This document shows, one piece after another, positions 40,848 through 48,070 of a stretch of DNA of 64,000 nt. The translations under genes and the position numbers were made by a program. Each line of letters begins with the position of its first letter. The first letter of the stretch is position 1. The DNA comes from a candidate division WOR-3 bacterium (GTDB lineage: Bacteria; Hydrothermota; Tepidihabitantia; Tepidihabitantales; Tepidihabitantaceae), in assembly GCA_024653355.1 (NCBI GenBank), contig JANLFQ010000002.1, positions 124,001-188,000 on the forward strand, in the 5' to 3' direction. The notes beneath the pieces were generated by a model that made no database searches, was not told where the DNA came from, and was given only the letters and a program-made list of their open reading frames with translations.

Positions 40848-43109
40848 TTAAGAAATCGGCACAACCACCTGACCGATGGCAACGCCACCATCGTTGAGCG
40901 GAACCGCCTCATTGTGATAAACCTTTATGCCCCTTCGGCTGAGAAGTTTTACCAACCCCTCACGGAGCAAACGGTTTTGCATACTGCCACCTGATAGGCA
41001 CACCTGATTAATACGGTAATTTTTTGTTAAATCTGTCAGCATCTCAGCCAAGCCATTTACCAGGGCGAGATGAAAACCAAGTGCTATCTGGGGCGATGGT
41101 ATTCGAGAAAGGGTTTGCGCCACGACCCAGCGTAGGATTGGCAGCGGGTCGAGTTCAGCGGAAAACGGTGGCGGTTTAACCGTTAACTTGCCCGCATCAA
41201 CCGCCGCCTTTTCCAGGGCGATTGCCGCTTCACCCTCAAAAGTTGCCCGGCGGCAGATACCGGTAATTGCGGCAACCGCATCGAACAGCCGACCCAGACT
41301 TGATGTTACATAGGGCAAATCCTGCTCTCCCCTATTCGGCGTTAAGCCGAGGGCACGAACTTCCGAACGCGTTACACCCGCCTGTTCGCAGTAGGCAAGG
41401 GCAACCTTTACCGGGTCAGCAATCATACCACCGCCAGCATTGTGCCTTAGATAGCCGAGATGAGCCAGCCGCTTCCAGGAAAGGTCTGGTTGCACAAGAA
41501 CCGTTTCACAACCCCAGATTGCGCCGTCAACGCCGTACCCGGTGCCATCACATGCCAAGCCAATCACCGGTGGAGTTAAATTGTGCTCGACAATTACCGA
41601 AAGTATGTGGGCATAATGGTGCTGGACCCGATACAATTCAGCGCCCCACCTTCTACTCAACCTTTCTGCCAGCCGGGTTGAACTGTAATCCGGATGGAGG
41701 TCGCACACCACCCTTTGAGGGTGAATACCCGTCCAATCGATGAGCCGCTCCAGCGTTTGCAAGAAAAACTGTTCGTTGCCGATAGAGTTCAGGTCGCCGA
41801 TGTGCGGGCTTAAAAAAAGTTTATCACCTTGGGCAAGACAGAAGGCGTTCCGGCCATCACCACCCACCCCAAGGGTTGGATGTTTCACGTGAAACATTTT
41901 ACCGAGTGCGATGTGCTGGGGCGCATAGCCGCGCGCCCGGCGCACCATTATCGCCTTCTTTTTTTCAACGAGCACCACCGAGTCGTCGCAACGGTTGGCG
42001 ATTTCCCGATTGTGGGTCACGGTGTAGTGAAAAACCCTTTTTAGGTTGTTCTTTAGTTCTTCGTCGGTGCAAACAATCGGCTCATCGCTCCTGTTGGCGC
42101 TCGTCATCACCAGAACTGCCGGTTTGCCGGTAATCTGGCGCAGGGTGTAAAAAAGCAGGGTGTGGAGCGGTGTATAGGCCACCATTACGCCCACATAAGG
42201 GTTTTCTGGTGCGACAAGGGGAGAGAGCTGGATTTTTGGGTTGGGCAATTTTGGTGCTAAAACAATCGGCGCCCGGGGTGATTTCAGGGTTTGGAGAGCA
42301 AACCTATTCAGTTGACAGAAAAGGCGGGCGACATTGGCATTTTCCACCATAACCGCAAAAGGTTTGCCCGAGCGTTCCTTGCGCATCCGCAATGTTTTAA
42401 CCGCCCGGTCTGATGTTGCGTCACAGGCGAGGTGAAACCCGCCCAGCCCCTTTATTGCCACCACATTTCCCTTGATGAGCGCCTTTGCGGCGCCAATTAA
42501 CGGTTCTTGGGACAGTTCTGTGCCGTGTTTATCAAATAGGGTTAAAGAGGGGCCACATACCGGACAGGCGAGCGGTTCCGCATGGAAGCGGCGGTTCAGC
42601 GGATCACGGTACTCAGCGGCGCAGTTCGGGCACAGGCTGAATTGGTGCATCGTGGTCCTTTCCCGGTCATAAGGCAGGTTCAGGATTATGGTGTATCTTG
42701 GGCCACATTGGGTGCAGTTTATGAAAGGGTAGTGGAAACGCCGGTCACCAAATGAGAAAAGTTCTTTTTTACATTCATCACACAGGGCGATGTCAGGTAA
42801 GACAAAAGCCCCCAATTCTTTCGATTTTACATCGCTATGGGCGATGGTGAAATTTTCGTAACACCTTGATTTTTTGTATGATACGATAAAGGATTCAATA
42901 ACCGCCAGGGGAGGGGGTGCAGTGCGGAGCTGGGCGATGAACTTTTTTAGATTCGCGCCTTGGGCGACAATTTTTACACCCGCCTTGGTGTTGGCAACGA
43001 TGCCTTTAATACTCAGTTTCTGGGCAAGACGGTAAACAAAAGGGCGAAATCCGATACCTTGGACCTGTCCCGTGATTGTGATGTGGGCGGTTTTTATGCG
43101 GGGTGGCAT
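40848..43109 (-). CDS. hypF: Carbamoyltransferase HypF
   Basis: Builds the cyano ligands of [NiFe] hydrogenases from carbamoyl phosphate. 753 residues with all modules: acylphosphatase domain (QVQGIGFRPFVYRLA), two zinc fingers at about 105-190 (CDECKKELF, CTQCGPRYT, CPNCAAEY, CPVCGPS), YrdC-like domain (KGLGGFHLACDA) and Kae1-like carbamoyltransferase domain (HHYAHILSVI, ACDGTGYGVDG, LSGGSMQN). No other hyp or hydrogenase gene is in the window. Codons 405-410 (MFHVKH) contain a perfect parS site. It ends 199 bp from the dnaA start. Confidence 0.97.
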   Translation of the reverse strand: MPPRIKTAHITITGQVQGIGFRPFVYRLAQKLSIKGIVANTKAGVKIVAQGANLKKFIAQLRTAPPPLAVIESFIVSYKKSRCYENFTIAHSDVKSKELGAFVLPDIALCDECKKELFSFGDRRFHYPFINCTQCGPRYTIILNLPYDRERTTMHQFSLCPNCAAEYRDPLNRRFHAEPLACPVCGPSLTLFDKHGTELSQEPLIGAAKALIKGNVVAIKGLGGFHLACDATSDRAVKTLRMRKERSGKPFAVMVENANVARLFCQLNRFALQTLKSPRAPIVLAPKLPNPKIQLSPLVAPENPYVGVMVAYTPLHTLLFYTLRQITGKPAVLVMTSANRSDEPIVCTDEELKNNLKRVFHYTVTHNREIANRCDDSVVLVEKKKAIMVRRARGYAPQHIALGKMFHVKHPTLGVGGDGRNAFCLAQGDKLFLSPHIGDLNSIGNEQFFLQTLERLIDWTGIHPQRVVCDLHPDYSSTRLAERLSRRWGAELYRVQHHYAHILSVIVEHNLTPPVIGLACDGTGYGVDGAIWGCETVLVQPDLSWKRLAHLGYLRHNAGGGMIADPVKVALAYCEQAGVTRSEVRALGLTPNRGEQDLPYVTSSLGRLFDAVAAITGICRRATFEGEAAIALEKAAVDAGKLTVKPPPFSAELDPLPILRWVVAQTLSRIPSPQIALGFHLALVNGLAEMLTDLTKNYRINQVCLSGGSMQNRLLREGLVKLLSRRGIKVYHNEAVPLNDGGVAIGQVVVPIS
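41881..41896. other. parS: parS centromere site inside hypF
   Basis: TGTTTCACGTGAAACA, a 16-bp perfect palindrome identical to the widespread ParB-binding consensus. It lies within the linker between the YrdC-like and Kae1-like domains of HypF and 1.2 kb from the dnaA start codon. Confidence 0.92.
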
Positions 43110-43147
43110 CTACGCCGCTGTGTGTTAACCTGTTGATTTTAAATAAT

Positions 43148-44293
43148 TTATACTTGCTTTACCTCTTGTTCCGCAGGCTCGATAATCTCCTCTTCGTCTT
43201 CTGGTGTTTCAAGGATGTTTTTGTCGTCTTTCTTTCTTATGATGATGGCGAGAGAGACAACTGTGCCGGTAAACCATACGGAAAGTCCGTAGCCCAGGAC
43301 CATAAATGCGATCGCATAGCCGCACATACCGAGGAGAATAGAGCCGATGCCATTACTCCAAACTGGATTAGCCCAGTAAGATGGCGAATACACCTGAGGT
43401 AAGCCATAAAGGTTGGCTTCAAAAACAAACATCTGGTGCAGGGGAGAAAACACGCCCCAGTTCGGTAGCGAAATTTTGAATATAAATTCCGCGCCGCTGA
43501 GCATTTCTGCCCACCGTTCGCCCATAAAGGTGCTTAACACCAGAGAGCCGATTCTGCCGGCAAGGCTGGAGCCGAGCCCCAATAAAAAGGAGCCGAATTT
43601 GGCAAGCGCGGCAACAAGGAATGTGTACCAGATTAAACGGGCGGGCTGTTCATTGACACAGGAGAAAACCTCAAACAGCGTGTCAAAGGTGTCGTTGCCC
43701 ATTGCCCCAACAACGCCGGGGGCAAATAAGAGGGTGAACAAGAGTACGATGAGGAGGTAGACGATGAACAGCGCAGCGAAAAAGCCAACGATTGAAAGCA
43801 GCCCGGTGAATATCGGTCCGAAATGGGGGATGGCACCGAGCGCACTGAGGACAAGTCCAGCAACGACGATGAGGGCGATAATGGCGATTATCAAAAGCGG
43901 GCTTGATATCAGTGCCCGGATGTTCTTTAAGGCGTATTGAAACCCGGAACCAGCCTCAAAAAATTCGTTACCCCGCAACTGTTCATAGGCGACCTTGGCA
44001 ACCGCGGCGCCGGTGACCAGCATCACGACTAAAAACCAGACGACGCCCGCACCGTAAATCACCCAGGAAAACCAGGGAAAGGGTAGGTTCGGGTTGGGGA
44101 AAGGTAGCAACCGCTGTGTTTCCCAGATTGATAACCAGTCGTTACCCGCGGCGATGTGGGCGATGTAGGCGAGCAGAGAGTATCCGGCAAATGCGAACAA
44201 AAGCCCCATCATCACCATTCCGACCTTTTTGGCGGAGAACCCCAGCCGCAAAGTACGGAAGATGTCTTTGTAATTAAAATTCAAGCCGGTCAT
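43148..44293 (-). CDS. Polytopic membrane protein of unknown function
   Basis: A 381-residue integral membrane protein with about seven or eight hydrophobic segments, for example VGMVMMGLLFAFAGYSLLAY (about 25-45), WVIYGAGVVWFLVVMLVTG, PLLIIAIIALIVVAGLVLS, VGFFAALFIVYLLIVLLFTL and CGYAIAFMVLGYGLSVWFTG. The C-terminus is cytoplasmic and very acidic (ETPEDEEEIIEPAEQEVKQ). An aligned ribosome site GGGAGG precedes the ATG. It follows the 42-residue membrane protein gene by 15 nt and probably shares its promoter. I do not recognise a family. Confidence 0.8.
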   Translation of the reverse strand: MTGLNFNYKDIFRTLRLGFSAKKVGMVMMGLLFAFAGYSLLAYIAHIAAGNDWLSIWETQRLLPFPNPNLPFPWFSWVIYGAGVVWFLVVMLVTGAAVAKVAYEQLRGNEFFEAGSGFQYALKNIRALISSPLLIIAIIALIVVAGLVLSALGAIPHFGPIFTGLLSIVGFFAALFIVYLLIVLLFTLLFAPGVVGAMGNDTFDTLFEVFSCVNEQPARLIWYTFLVAALAKFGSFLLGLGSSLAGRIGSLVLSTFMGERWAEMLSGAEFIFKISLPNWGVFSPLHQMFVFEANLYGLPQVYSPSYWANPVWSNGIGSILLGMCGYAIAFMVLGYGLSVWFTGTVVSLAIIIRKKDDKNILETPEDEEEIIEPAEQEVKQV

Positions 44294-44308
44294 CTTACTT
44301 CCTCCCTT

Positions 44309-44437
44309 TTATTTTAGAAAGACCTTCAGGACCCAGAAAAGAAAGATGATAATCCCTACCCAGAGCGCCCAGAAAATCCAGCGCAGGGGCAGCCGGTATT
44401 GCCGCTCCGGGAAAAGACGGCGCCCAAACCGAATCAT
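44309..44437 (-). CDS. 42-residue single-span membrane protein
   Basis: A small gene on the minus strand. Translation: a basic N-terminus (MIRFGRRLFPERQYRLPLR), one membrane span (WIFWALWVGIIIFLFWVL) and a short KVFLK tail, then TAA. Support comes from a TTGACA-17-GAAAAT promoter ending 8 nt before its ATG and from the polytopic membrane protein gene starting 15 nt after its stop. It is probably a small partner of that protein, inside-positive with the N-terminus in the cytoplasm. Confidence 0.65.
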   Translation of the reverse strand: MIRFGRRLFPERQYRLPLRWIFWALWVGIIIFLFWVLKVFLK

Positions 44438-44445
44438 CGCAACTT

Positions 44446-44474
44446 ATTTTCCATAAAACCGAACGGGTTGTCAA
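44446..44474 (-). promoter_or_regulatory. Leaderless promoter of the small membrane protein, sharing the M28 gene's stop
   Basis: Minus strand TTGACA (44469-44474) includes the M28 stop TGA (44471-44473); 17-nt spacer; GAAAAT (44446-44451); 8 nt to the ATG at 44437. Confidence 0.6.
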
Positions 44475-46033
44475 TGGGTGACAACGATGCGGGTAGATAC
44501 ACCGGTGCCGCTGCGGAGCAGGTAGACGCCGGGTGAAACCTTTTTGCCCGCTTCATTTCTACCGTCCCAGTAAGGCGTATTTACCCCGAGATGTGCCACC
44601 CGGGTACCAAGCGGCGTGAACACATCAACCGCACCCGGTGCCTGAATCTTAAAAGGTGCCGAGCCGACGGTCGGCGTTACCAAAAGCGGCGTTAGGGTGC
44701 GGTGCACTGGCTGTTCGTTGCTCCCGGTGCCCGGTGGTAACGCCCCAGCCAGTTTCGCAATCGTCGCCACCGCCGCTTTAATCGCTTCTGTTGCCATCAG
44801 CCAGTTGTTGGTGCCGCAGTTTACATAGTAGAGGGGTCCAATCGTATCACCAATCGTGTGATACATTGGGGTAAAGTCGCGTTCAATCCCGCACAGGGCG
44901 ACATAACCGCACTCCCAGAAAGAGTGGTGGTCCGACCAAGGGGCAGAACTTACCAGCCGGCGCCGGGTTTTCAGGGTGGTGTACAGATTGGCGTTGGCGA
45001 TAAAAGAGTCCACCAGCCAGGCGCAGTTCGGGCTTGAGGTCTTGCCAATAACGTCCAGACTGTCCCGGTCTTCTCTGCCATAGGATATCATATCAAAGTT
45101 CAAAACCGCCCGGATGGAGTCGCCCCGGCGCGCGGCGCGGGTGGCAAAACTGTCCGAGCCAAAAAGCCCCTGCTCTTCACCAGTAAAGCCAATGAAATAG
45201 ACCGAGTAGGCAAAGTCGATGTCCTGAAACACCCGTGCCGCCTCCAAGACGGCACTGGTGCCGCTGGCGTTGTCGTCTGAGCCCGGACTACGGTCGGGTG
45301 CCTGGTCCGAGGTGTTGTCGATATGACCACAGATGATGTAAATCTGGCGCGGGTTTTCCTTACCGTGCTTAACGCCGATGACATTGGGTGCATAACTGGG
45401 CCGGAAGGTGTCAAAGGCAACCGAGTCGCAGTTGTAGGAACGGAGTTTTTCGCCCATCCAGGCGACCGCAGCCCGACAGGATTCGGTGGTTGAAAAACGG
45501 GTGTAAAAGTCCTGCAGGCGCCGGATTGTGCCCAGTACCGAATCGGCGTCAACCCTTGACACAATCTCCTGCACCAAACTCTCGGACACCGGATAGGGTA
45601 CGGGCAGGGGATTAAAACCGGCAACCGGCTTTAACGGTTCAAGGTTGATGCGGACAAGCTGGACAGGGAGCCGGTTGAGCGATAGCAACTTTTCTTCCGC
45701 AGTGGCGAGGACAACACCGTTTTGGTCGGTGGTCAGCACCGTGCCCAGTTCGGAAAGCAAACCGCGGTCAAAACCGGGTCCGGTCCAGACATAGAAGATG
45801 GTCTGCTGGCGGGGATTTTCGGTCAGCAACTGGCAAGGCAGCCCCTGCTTTTGAAGATAGGTGTAATCAACTTCTGAGCCGCAAATTAGATAGTAGCCAT
45901 CAAACTCCGCCACCACCGGCAAATGGTGCGCCATTAAATCGGGCATCGGTCGGTCAACACGCAGTAGTAACTCTTTGCCGGTTAACAGTGAAAAGGCAAA
46001 ACCGAGCCAAAACATTAAGCGTGCTTGACGCAT
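44471..46033 (-). CDS. Secreted M28 family aminopeptidase with C-terminal sorting domain
   Basis: A 520-residue secreted zinc peptidase. Signal peptide MRQARLMFWLGFAFSLLTG; propeptide to about residue 200; M28 domain with metal motifs CGHIDNTS, GSDDNASGT, TGEEQGLFGS and a later His in MYHTIGDT. Two zinc ions are expected. The last ~80 residues (VDVFTPLGTRVAHL, WDGRNEAGKKVSPGVYLLR) are a FlgD-like/T9SS type sorting module. Homologous to 59213-61783 over the protease part. Ribosome site AAAGGAG before the ATG. Confidence 0.93.
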   Translation of the reverse strand: MRQARLMFWLGFAFSLLTGKELLLRVDRPMPDLMAHHLPVVAEFDGYYLICGSEVDYTYLQKQGLPCQLLTENPRQQTIFYVWTGPGFDRGLLSELGTVLTTDQNGVVLATAEEKLLSLNRLPVQLVRINLEPLKPVAGFNPLPVPYPVSESLVQEIVSRVDADSVLGTIRRLQDFYTRFSTTESCRAAVAWMGEKLRSYNCDSVAFDTFRPSYAPNVIGVKHGKENPRQIYIICGHIDNTSDQAPDRSPGSDDNASGTSAVLEAARVFQDIDFAYSVYFIGFTGEEQGLFGSDSFATRAARRGDSIRAVLNFDMISYGREDRDSLDVIGKTSSPNCAWLVDSFIANANLYTTLKTRRRLVSSAPWSDHHSFWECGYVALCGIERDFTPMYHTIGDTIGPLYYVNCGTNNWLMATEAIKAAVATIAKLAGALPPGTGSNEQPVHRTLTPLLVTPTVGSAPFKIQAPGAVDVFTPLGTRVAHLGVNTPYWDGRNEAGKKVSPGVYLLRSGTGVSTRIVVTH

Positions 46034-46068
46034 CTTGTGCTCCTTTCTGGTTGAGTCTTTAACATAAT

Positions 46069-46096
46069 ATGATAGCGGTGAGCGAATTTAAGTCAA
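46069..46096 (-). promoter_or_regulatory. Promoter of the M28 peptidase gene (leadered)
   Basis: Minus strand TTGACT (46091-46096), 16-nt spacer, TATCAT (46069-46074), about 35-nt leader with AAAGGAG before the ATG at 46033. Confidence 0.55.
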
Positions 46097-46279
46097 CCCG
46101 ACAAACCGTGTGGGCCACATCGTCCCCAGTGCGCTAAAACGGTTGCGGTGTGCGGTCCGGTAAGACAAAAAACTGCGAAGATGGGGGTTAAAACGGGCGT
46201 TATACTTTAAAGTTACCAGGGGTTGAATAGCCCGCCCGTTGTAAAGTGCCTGTTTTTAAAAAGTTAGGCAAAAGGGTAG

Positions 46280-46325
46280 AAAAATCCCGTACCAACCCCG
46301 GGACTGTTATGGGGATGGTATGGGA
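46280..46325 (-). terminator. Rho-independent terminator of the propeller gene
   Basis: Imperfect 15-bp stem between 46285-46299 and 46311-46325 (13 matching positions) with an 11-nt loop, followed on the minus strand by TTTTT (46280-46284). About 115 nt after the gene's stop. A second palindrome lies just beyond at 46247-46270. The rest of the 408-bp gap at 46034-46441 shows no gene. Confidence 0.75.
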
Positions 46326-46441
46326 AATCACAGGTTGATGGGCAGGGGTTTTTTGTCTTGGGGTAATTTATGTTGTTAATCCGGGCTCGCAATTACAGTT
46401 TTGGTTAAGGGCACAACTGTCTTCTGAACCGGGCTCCGGTG

Positions 46442-47851
46442 TTAGCGCAATTTGACAATTTTTTTCAGGGTGGCACCAGACTGCTGGAAGTAGACCCCAG
46501 ACCGTTTTTGAGGGGTGGCGGGGTTTACCCTTCTGCCGGTAACATCAAACAGGTCATGAAGCGGTTGGGGTGCGGGAGAAAGCACGGTTAACCGCTGCAA
46601 TTGATTGGATTCCGATACCGGCAGCACCGGCGCAAAGTAAATGCCGCGGGCACCGGTTGGTTCGTAGAGGCTGAAGAAAAGTGCCGGGAAAGACGGTTTA
46701 TCTCTGTAAAGCGCTACCAGTCGGGGTCGGGCACCTTCGACCTGGACATTGAGGCGGGGGGCATTAACCCGCGCGGGTGTTGACCACAGTTGGGGTGCAT
46801 ATGAGCGGCTGTTACGCCAGTACAGAACTGTGGGTCCGTTTTCGGTCCGGGCACCGGCATTGTAGCACAATTCAGCACTACCGGTTGCGGTACTGAGCCC
46901 GGGAAACCATTCGTCAACAAACGGCGCACCGAGATTGGTAACTGCTCCCCAGACGTGGCCACCATCGGTTGAGAGGGCATATTCAAGGTCAAGCATCTCG
47001 GTGTCGCGGCGTGCCACGGTCCAGCAAGCCCAGACCGGTGCCCGCCAGTAAGGGTTGATAGGTACCTGGGCAACAACCGGATTAAAACACCTTTCGCTGC
47101 CCGATTTCAGGATGTACAGACCGGACCAACGGCCCGCGGCGCCGTAATACCGATTGGCGGCGTAATGGATTTCCCGGCCGGTGATGGCGTAGCGCCAGAC
47201 ACAGTGGAGGAGTGAGCCGGTGCCAAAGGAAATTTCCGGGTCAAAACAGTTCCAGAACGGCTGACGCTCTTCCCAGCTCCTACCGCCATCTAAAGAGCGG
47301 GTAAAGTAGCCGTTTAACCCGGTGCGGTGTTCATTCACATATAGCAAATAAATGTAGTAGTTGGTGTCGCGGTCGATTGTCACCGAAAAGGCGTCAACCG
47401 TGTCCGGACCTACGGCTAATGGGATTGTCTGGGTGTCCTGCGCTATGGCGTCAAAGCGGAAGAGGTAAAGGTCGCCGTGATTTTCTGCGGTGAGGTAAAA
47501 GATGAACAGGGGTGCGGGTACGGCGGGTGCGAGTAGTTCAATTAACCGGGCGGGCCTGTTGAGGTTGATGGTTAAAACATCTTCCCAGGTGGTTCCCCTG
47601 GTTTGGGAGCGGTAAAGCGTCAGTTTGCAATCCGGACTGCCCACCGCAACCCAGAGGTGTTCTTGCGCGTCAAGAGCAGCACCGAACGCGGTCAAAGGCG
47701 AACTGTCAATCAGAACCGGTAAGGAAATTGCGCCGTCAACTGCCAGCGACTGCTGGGCCGGGTGCTGAGGGCTGGAAACAAATACGGAGTTGACCGTTAA
47801 CCCGGGCCCGGAAAGAGAGAAAAAAAGGCAGATGGCGATGAAAAAATCCAA
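46442..47851 (-). CDS. Secreted beta-propeller (BNR/sialidase-like) protein with short sorting tail
   Basis: Extracellular protein of about 469 residues, function unknown. BNR/Asp-box repeats can be seen (LYRSQTRGTTWEDV, TRSLDGGRSWEE, ALSTDGGHVWG), the hallmark of sialidase-like six-bladed propellers. The C-terminus (HDLFDVTGRRV, KRSGVYFQQSG) is a shortened T9SS sorting domain. The frame is open to 47917, but a promoter lies within that extension and predicts +1 at the TTG at 47851. From there the protein begins (M)DFFIAICLFFSLSG, a proper signal peptide; a GTG one codon earlier is the alternative. No sialidase catalytic residues could be confirmed. Confidence 0.75.
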   Translation of the reverse strand: MDFFIAICLFFSLSGPGLTVNSVFVSSPQHPAQQSLAVDGAISLPVLIDSSPLTAFGAALDAQEHLWVAVGSPDCKLTLYRSQTRGTTWEDVLTINLNRPARLIELLAPAVPAPLFIFYLTAENHGDLYLFRFDAIAQDTQTIPLAVGPDTVDAFSVTIDRDTNYYIYLLYVNEHRTGLNGYFTRSLDGGRSWEERQPFWNCFDPEISFGTGSLLHCVWRYAITGREIHYAANRYYGAAGRWSGLYILKSGSERCFNPVVAQVPINPYWRAPVWACWTVARRDTEMLDLEYALSTDGGHVWGAVTNLGAPFVDEWFPGLSTATGSAELCYNAGARTENGPTVLYWRNSRSYAPQLWSTPARVNAPRLNVQVEGARPRLVALYRDKPSFPALFFSLYEPTGARGIYFAPVLPVSESNQLQRLTVLSPAPQPLHDLFDVTGRRVNPATPQKRSGVYFQQSGATLKKIVKLR

Positions 47852-47857
47852 CACAAA

Positions 47858-47886
47858 AGTAAACACCGGGTCGAGCCCGATGTCAA
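47858..47886 (-). promoter_or_regulatory. Leaderless promoter of the propeller gene
   Basis: Minus strand TTGACA (47881-47886), 17-nt spacer, TTTACT (47858-47863), 6 nt to the TTG at 47851, exactly +1. Decides the start of that gene. Confidence 0.6.
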
Positions 47887-47986
47887 TTCCGGTAAAACCA
47901 CCATTTACCAGACACAAAAAGGAATAATGGGTTTTGTTAAAGTATGTTGTTAAGCGGATAAACGGTTTGTCCGTTGATTTACCACC

Positions 47987-48019
47987 GCCGATATTAGCCC
48001 TACTGGCGAAAAAATCGGC
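47987..48019. promoter_or_regulatory. Candidate autoregulatory half-sites for the sigma-54-type activator
   Basis: GCCGAT (47987-47992) and AAAATCGGC (48011-48019), the second being the exact reverse complement of GCCGATTTT in the palindrome at 49690. They lie just upstream of the activator's -35 box. Confidence 0.4.
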
Positions 48020-48032
48020 AACAATGAGCCAC

Positions 48033-48060
48033 TTGCCAAAAATTTTTCGGCAGTTATAAT
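48033..48060 (+). promoter_or_regulatory. Near-leaderless promoter of the sigma-54-type activator gene
   Basis: TTGCCA (48033-48038), 16-nt spacer, TATAAT (48055-48060), 10 nt to the ATG at 48071; predicted leader about 4 nt. Confidence 0.6.
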
Positions 48061-48070
48061 TTTAAAAATT

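Noticed and set aside
46247-46270. AT-centred 24-bp palindrome as a second terminator
   Set aside because: The stem is partly T/A self-complementary and the stronger terminator at 46280-46325 already ends the transcript; may be chance or a back-up site.
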